Program-made: the position numbers and the translations under genes
Shown here: positions 60,651 to 64,000 of the stretch, one piece after another
How the letters are laid out: the number at the start of each line of letters is the position of its first letter
How positions within the stretch are numbered: the stretch's first letter is position 1
Notes under the pieces: model-generated
Told to the model about the DNA's origin: nothing
Seen by the model: only the letters and a program-made list of their open reading frames with translations
The model's database searches: none
From: Arenibacter certesii DSM 19833
GTDB lineage: Bacteria > Bacteroidota > Bacteroidia > Flavobacteriales > Flavobacteriaceae
Direction of reading: 5' to 3'
Assembly (NCBI RefSeq): GCF_000429545.1
Contig: NZ_AUCB01000018.1
Span: 1 to 64,000 of the forward strand
DNA length: 64,000 bases

Positions 60651-62336
60651 CTACTTTATCCTTTGGCCATCTTTAAGCAAATGCTCTTTTATTTTGAAAT
60701 AAGGCACATCTTGAACGTTTGTATTACCATCTATAGCAAGTGCTGCTAACGTGGCTGCAGATTGGCCCAGGACCATAAATACCGGCTCCATACGGATAGA
60801 TCCAAAAGCGATGTGGGATGCACTAACACAAACCGGGACGATTAAATTTTTACATTCTTCCTTTTTAGGGACTAGGGATTTGTAGCTGATTGGATAGGGC
60901 TTAAAACCATGTGCCTCTACATTTCCTTCATTTTGGACATATCCATTGGCATCTACATAGCGCTGCACATGGTGAGAATCCATTCCATAAGCTGCCATAC
61001 CAATAGCATCTTCAGCCACGATTAATGCCTCACAGTTATGTTGGGTCATTACATAATCACTGATCATTCTTCTGGCCTCACGGATATAAAGCTGTTGTTG
61101 CCATCCATCGGCCCTTTCAAACTCATCCTTAGTAGTGCCCCATTTTGAAGCTTCCTCACGCACCTCAGCTGGAATCCTTGGATGATTGGCCAAGGTCCAC
61201 ATCAATCCCATTTGATAGTTCCTATGGTCCTCTATAATCTTTTCACGTTCCGCATAGGATGCCTCTGGGTAATCATAATTCTTGCCAATATAATCGGTGG
61301 AAAAGCCAAACTTGTTGTTGGTATCCGTTTTTCTATTCGGCATTTTAGTATTTATCCACGGCAAGAGGGAATTGCCATAGGGGTACATTTCCCTAATTGG
61401 CCCTTTCCTTACCTCATAGTTACGGAACAACAGTTCATAATTAACCTCCTCATAATTGGAGGGTTTCTGAAATGGAATCCGATTTTCCGGATGATCTGTA
61501 AGACACATTCTAAAGCAGTAAGCCTGAATCGTATAATCCCCTTCCCCTTCCAGTCCTGGTTTCTCATTAATATTTGGCAATAGGCCAGATGTTGGGTCGC
61601 CTGGAATAACATAGGGATCCACCCTAGGAAGGAAATTATGGTGTACCGCATTTTTAGAAATTCCTTTTCCCAAGGTACTATTTATATTATTTGCCTGTAC
61701 TCCATTAAGGGTCTCCCCGTACCGTTCATTGGCCTCTCTACCATAGGTATAAGATACCCCAGACGAAGCCATAAGATCGCCCTCATATGTGGCATCTATA
61801 AAGACTTTTCCCTTAAATGACATGCCACTTTCCATGGTAATGGATTGTATTTCCCCATCGACCTTCTTAACCCCAGATTCCCTATTTAGTCTTTCCTTAT
61901 AGACCAATTTAATGTTCTCCTCATCCATCATTGCCTTATACACCAAAAGGGCAGCAGAAGGCTCAAACGTCCACATCGTAGCTTCTCCCTCCGCTGTTCG
62001 GGATTGTTTATCCACCATATAATCGGATTTATGTTCCCAATTCCAATTATCAGGGACATCATAGTATTTTTTGATGTTCTCATAAAACTCCCGAGAAACA
62101 CCGCCTATAGCCTGTTTATTCCCAATATCCGTAGCTCCTAACCCCCCAGTAGTTAGTCCGCCAACCCAATTTGTTGGTTCTATGAGCACCACAGATTTCC
62201 CCATCCTACTACTTTGTATCGCAGCAGCAACTCCGGCAGATGTACCGCCATAAATAACAATATCATATATTTTGGATTGTCCATTTGCGAACTGAACTAG
62301 CGCTAGCAACAACAGAAAGTGGAATGATTTTTTCAT
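60651..62336 (-). CDS. FAD-dependent oxidoreductase (FAD_oxidored), exported
   Basis: A 561-residue protein with a signal peptide (MKKSFHFLLLLALVQFANGQ), GGTSAGVAAAIQSSRMGKSV, NWVGGLTTGGLGATDIGNKQ and FIDATYEGDLMASSGVSYTYGRE, very similar to the next gene. A paralogue pair in tandem (40-base gap) suggests duplication with divergence toward related substrates. First gene of the four-gene minus-strand cluster. Confidence 0.75.
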   Translation of the reverse strand: MKKSFHFLLLLALVQFANGQSKIYDIVIYGGTSAGVAAAIQSSRMGKSVVLIEPTNWVGGLTTGGLGATDIGNKQAIGGVSREFYENIKKYYDVPDNWNWEHKSDYMVDKQSRTAEGEATMWTFEPSAALLVYKAMMDEENIKLVYKERLNRESGVKKVDGEIQSITMESGMSFKGKVFIDATYEGDLMASSGVSYTYGREANERYGETLNGVQANNINSTLGKGISKNAVHHNFLPRVDPYVIPGDPTSGLLPNINEKPGLEGEGDYTIQAYCFRMCLTDHPENRIPFQKPSNYEEVNYELLFRNYEVRKGPIREMYPYGNSLLPWINTKMPNRKTDTNNKFGFSTDYIGKNYDYPEASYAEREKIIEDHRNYQMGLMWTLANHPRIPAEVREEASKWGTTKDEFERADGWQQQLYIREARRMISDYVMTQHNCEALIVAEDAIGMAAYGMDSHHVQRYVDANGYVQNEGNVEAHGFKPYPISYKSLVPKKEECKNLIVPVCVSASHIAFGSIRMEPVFMVLGQSAATLAALAIDGNTNVQDVPYFKIKEHLLKDGQRIK

Positions 62337-62724
62337 TGAATTTACTTTTAATTGTGATATCCAGTCCTAGCAATATTCAATAATATCAGGTCAAGACCTT
62401 ATGGCATGCTACGGATCCTACCTTTAATTTTCAGACAAACCATCTGTACCTTACAGGCAGGAATGCCTCTGAGCATTCAAATCTAATTTAGTTCGTAAAA
62501 GCAATTTAGTCCACCTATTCTGTCAGCAAACTATTTCCTTTTAGATGATCCGTCATTCTAAATACCCTTAATATATTCTAATATTTTAGCCGCAATTATA
62601 GCAGCAATTTCCCAACAAAATACTTGATTAAAAGCTTGAATAAACCCGCTCTAACACTATCTATATTAGAATATTATATACGATACACATTCTCAAAACA
62701 TTGAAATAACTACTAGATAGCTGC
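62337..62724. other. Intergenic region, promoter of the oxidoreductase cluster
   Basis: 388 bases between the GMC pair and the FAD_oxidored cluster. AT-rich; it should hold the promoter of the genes to its left. No gene or repeat recognised. Confidence 0.4.
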
Positions 62725-63291
62725 TCAATTTCCTTTCATGATTCTAGTAGCTGCCGTTACTTCAACATCCCCTTCATATGGTCCAGGGATGGGGACATAC
62801 TTTAAATTCTGTTTTACTCCTTCCTCAGTGGAGAAGTATATCGCAACCACTAGTTCTTTGAACCTGCGATAAAAGGGTTCTAATCCTGCCCTTTCCTCGC
62901 CGTATGCCACTGTATCCAATCTATTGAGATAATCTAGTTTTTCTGCTTCCTTAAGGTCAAAAAATCTATTATCGGTATAGGCCACACAGTTTTCATCAAA
63001 CTGTTGCAATCCTTTTAGAAAGCTATCCTTATAGGCATCATCATACACTTCTTTAAGCATTAAATCCATATACAGATTCACCTCTACATCAGAAGCACTA
63101 GGAGTTTCCGTTCTAGGAAGAATGGTATCCGCAATAGCCCTTACCAATTTGTCCTGATTTTCACTAAACACATAAAGATGGGAACTAGAAACATCACTTT
63201 TACAACTTGTCAATCCTGTAAAAATAGCCGGGGCTAAATAAACAGATTTCAAAATCCATGATATTTTAATTACCGCTTCCCTTCTTTCCAT
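62725..63291 (-). CDS. Gluconate 2-dehydrogenase subunit 3-like lipoprotein
   Basis: A 188-residue protein. The N-terminus has a hydrophobic signal with TGLTSCKSD as lipobox. SENQDKLVRAIADTILPRTE and YGEERAGLEPFYRRFKELVV are the family landmarks. Such small subunits sit beside GMC-type sugar or polyol dehydrogenases and help their export or assembly. It lies 71 bases after the GMC gene on the same strand. Confidence 0.8.
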   Translation of the reverse strand: MERREAVIKISWILKSVYLAPAIFTGLTSCKSDVSSSHLYVFSENQDKLVRAIADTILPRTETPSASDVEVNLYMDLMLKEVYDDAYKDSFLKGLQQFDENCVAYTDNRFFDLKEAEKLDYLNRLDTVAYGEERAGLEPFYRRFKELVVAIYFSTEEGVKQNLKYVPIPGPYEGDVEVTAATRIMKGN

Positions 63292-63362
63292 AATTCTGCA
63301 ATTATATTATACTTATCCATACTCTAACCAGCTTTAAATGTGTACTATACATTACATCTCCT

Positions 63363-64000
63363 TTAAAACACATGGTCTTTCATTTGCTTTACAGCATAAT
63401 CGCATGCTCTTGCCGTTAAAGCCATATAGGTCAGTGAGGGACTCATATAACTAGAAGAGGTCATACACGACCCATCGGTTACAAAAAGGTTTGGAATATC
63501 ATGACTTTGGTTGTATCCATTAAGGAATGATGTTTTGGGATCCCGTCCCATTCTAGCAGTACCCATTTCATGCACAGAATCCCCGTGTATACTTGGGCCG
63601 TCAATCACCACTACGTCTTTAAGTCCCGCTACTTCCAATATCTCTTTCGCCTGTTCCTTCATATCTTCCCGCATTTTCATCTCATTAGCTTTAAATTCGG
63701 CAGATATTCTTATCAATGGAAGCCCCCATTGATCCTTTAATTCTATATCTAATTCCACCTTATTCTCGTAATAGGGCAAACATTCTCCATACGCGGAAAG
63801 CGACATTTTCCAATTCCCAGGGAACGGCAAAGAGTTTTTAAAATCTGCTCCCACCCCAGCCTTGGCTGCATTTATCCCTTCTCTATGCGCAGAGCCCCAA
63901 AGACCATATCCTCTTAGGAAATCCATTTTATTGCCATCTACATTTCTAAATCTCGGAAGCGCCACCGAGCTTGGTCTATACCCCTTATATATGCTATCCA
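63363..64000 (-). CDS. GMC-family oxidoreductase, C-terminal part (cut by window edge)
   Basis: The frame runs off the window at 64000 (YKGYRPSSVALPRF...), so only the last ~210 residues are seen. VHEMGTARMGRDP has the conserved catalytic His, and NLFVTDGSCMTSSSYMSPSL the end motif; the usual NPT near the second catalytic residue reads SPS here. These are the C-terminal motifs of the sugar/polyol dehydrogenase branch of GMC enzymes. With its subunit 3, it probably oxidises a sugar or polyol in the periplasm. Confidence 0.8.
   Translation of the reverse strand, partial: DSIYKGYRPSSVALPRFRNVDGNKMDFLRGYGLWGSAHREGINAAKAGVGADFKNSLPFPGNWKMSLSAYGECLPYYENKVELDIELKDQWGLPLIRISAEFKANEMKMREDMKEQAKEILEVAGLKDVVVIDGPSIHGDSVHEMGTARMGRDPKTSFLNGYNQSHDIPNLFVTDGSCMTSSSYMSPSLTYMALTARACDYAVKQMKDHVF

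Overview
The window looks like a chromosomal segment of a marine-type Bacteroidota, most likely a Flavobacteriaceae member. The signs are AT-rich DNA, weak ribosome binding sites, a TonB receptor with an N-terminal carboxypeptidase-regulatory-like domain, GldA-era Bacteroidota family content (CstA, BCCT, FAD_oxidored, GMC with its subunit 3), and a VapE/primase island typical of the phylum. No rRNA, tRNA or CRISPR array was found. All assignments come from reading the sequence; nothing was searched.

Region 1 (1-12,000) is an accessory gene-cassette array. Seven copies of a repeat of about 250 bp encode a decayed C-terminal piece of a tyrosine recombinase (its box II HxxR and catalytic Tyr region). 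Each is followed by a conserved tail of about 100-220 bp with a small dyad, ending in a near-constant ATTATATCCATACG. After that point the DNA becomes unique cargo: HNH-like protein; winged-helix/membrane/coiled-coil protein; Crp regulator plus SMR exporter; TIR protein; lipoprotein; reverse transcriptase plus HEPN-like protein; two small unknowns; EndoU-like nuclease. In several cassettes the first bases after the junction are repeated, inverted, at the cassette end (12/12, 12/12, 9/9, 10/12 and 7/7 bases). This is the geometry of integron cassettes and attC sites. Three cassette ends carry 3' remnants of group II introns in the opposite orientation. The array is bracketed by 21-bp inverted repeats (66-86 and 11953-11973).

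Region 2 (12,300-17,800) is an island remnant: excisionase-like HTH, VapE ATPase, Toprim primase, a TTACCTA-repeat region, a frameshifted mobilization-like gene, a Fic protein with a nested-dyad promoter, and a HigB/HigA toxin-antitoxin pair. Region 3 (17,800-28,900) is a decayed zone: GNAT fragment, lipoproteins, a doubly interrupted pseudogene, a methyltransferase, a K+ channel with two RCK units, a copy of the HigA tail/Fic head, a truncated phosphatase next to a phytase with a stop in its signal peptide, tyrS, and two YdeI/DUF1801-type proteins. A BCCT transporter follows (29,047-31,089).

Region 4 (31,200-48,600) is a nonribosomal peptide cluster with metal-handling neighbours. The minus-strand operon is HupE/UreJ-like protein, C-A-T-E synthetase, C-T-TE synthetase, phosphopantetheinyl transferase. 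Divergent to it lie an ACP-C-A-T synthetase, a His-rich small protein and a TonB receptor. The ACP-C-A-T adenylation domain reads as asparagine-specific and is interrupted by a complete PP-loop ATP-pyrophosphatase with a CxxC/CxxC knuckle, like N-acetyl sugar amidotransferases. I infer a metallophore whose Asn residue is chemically modified.

Region 5 (48,800-64,000) holds an intracellular-looking subtilase with Glu in place of the catalytic Asp, an 830-residue protein with a duplicated domain, a broken methyltransferase, an AhpD-like protein, and a minus-strand oxidation locus: a GMC oxidoreductase cut by the window edge, its subunit 3, three FAD_oxidored paralogues and a CstA transporter.
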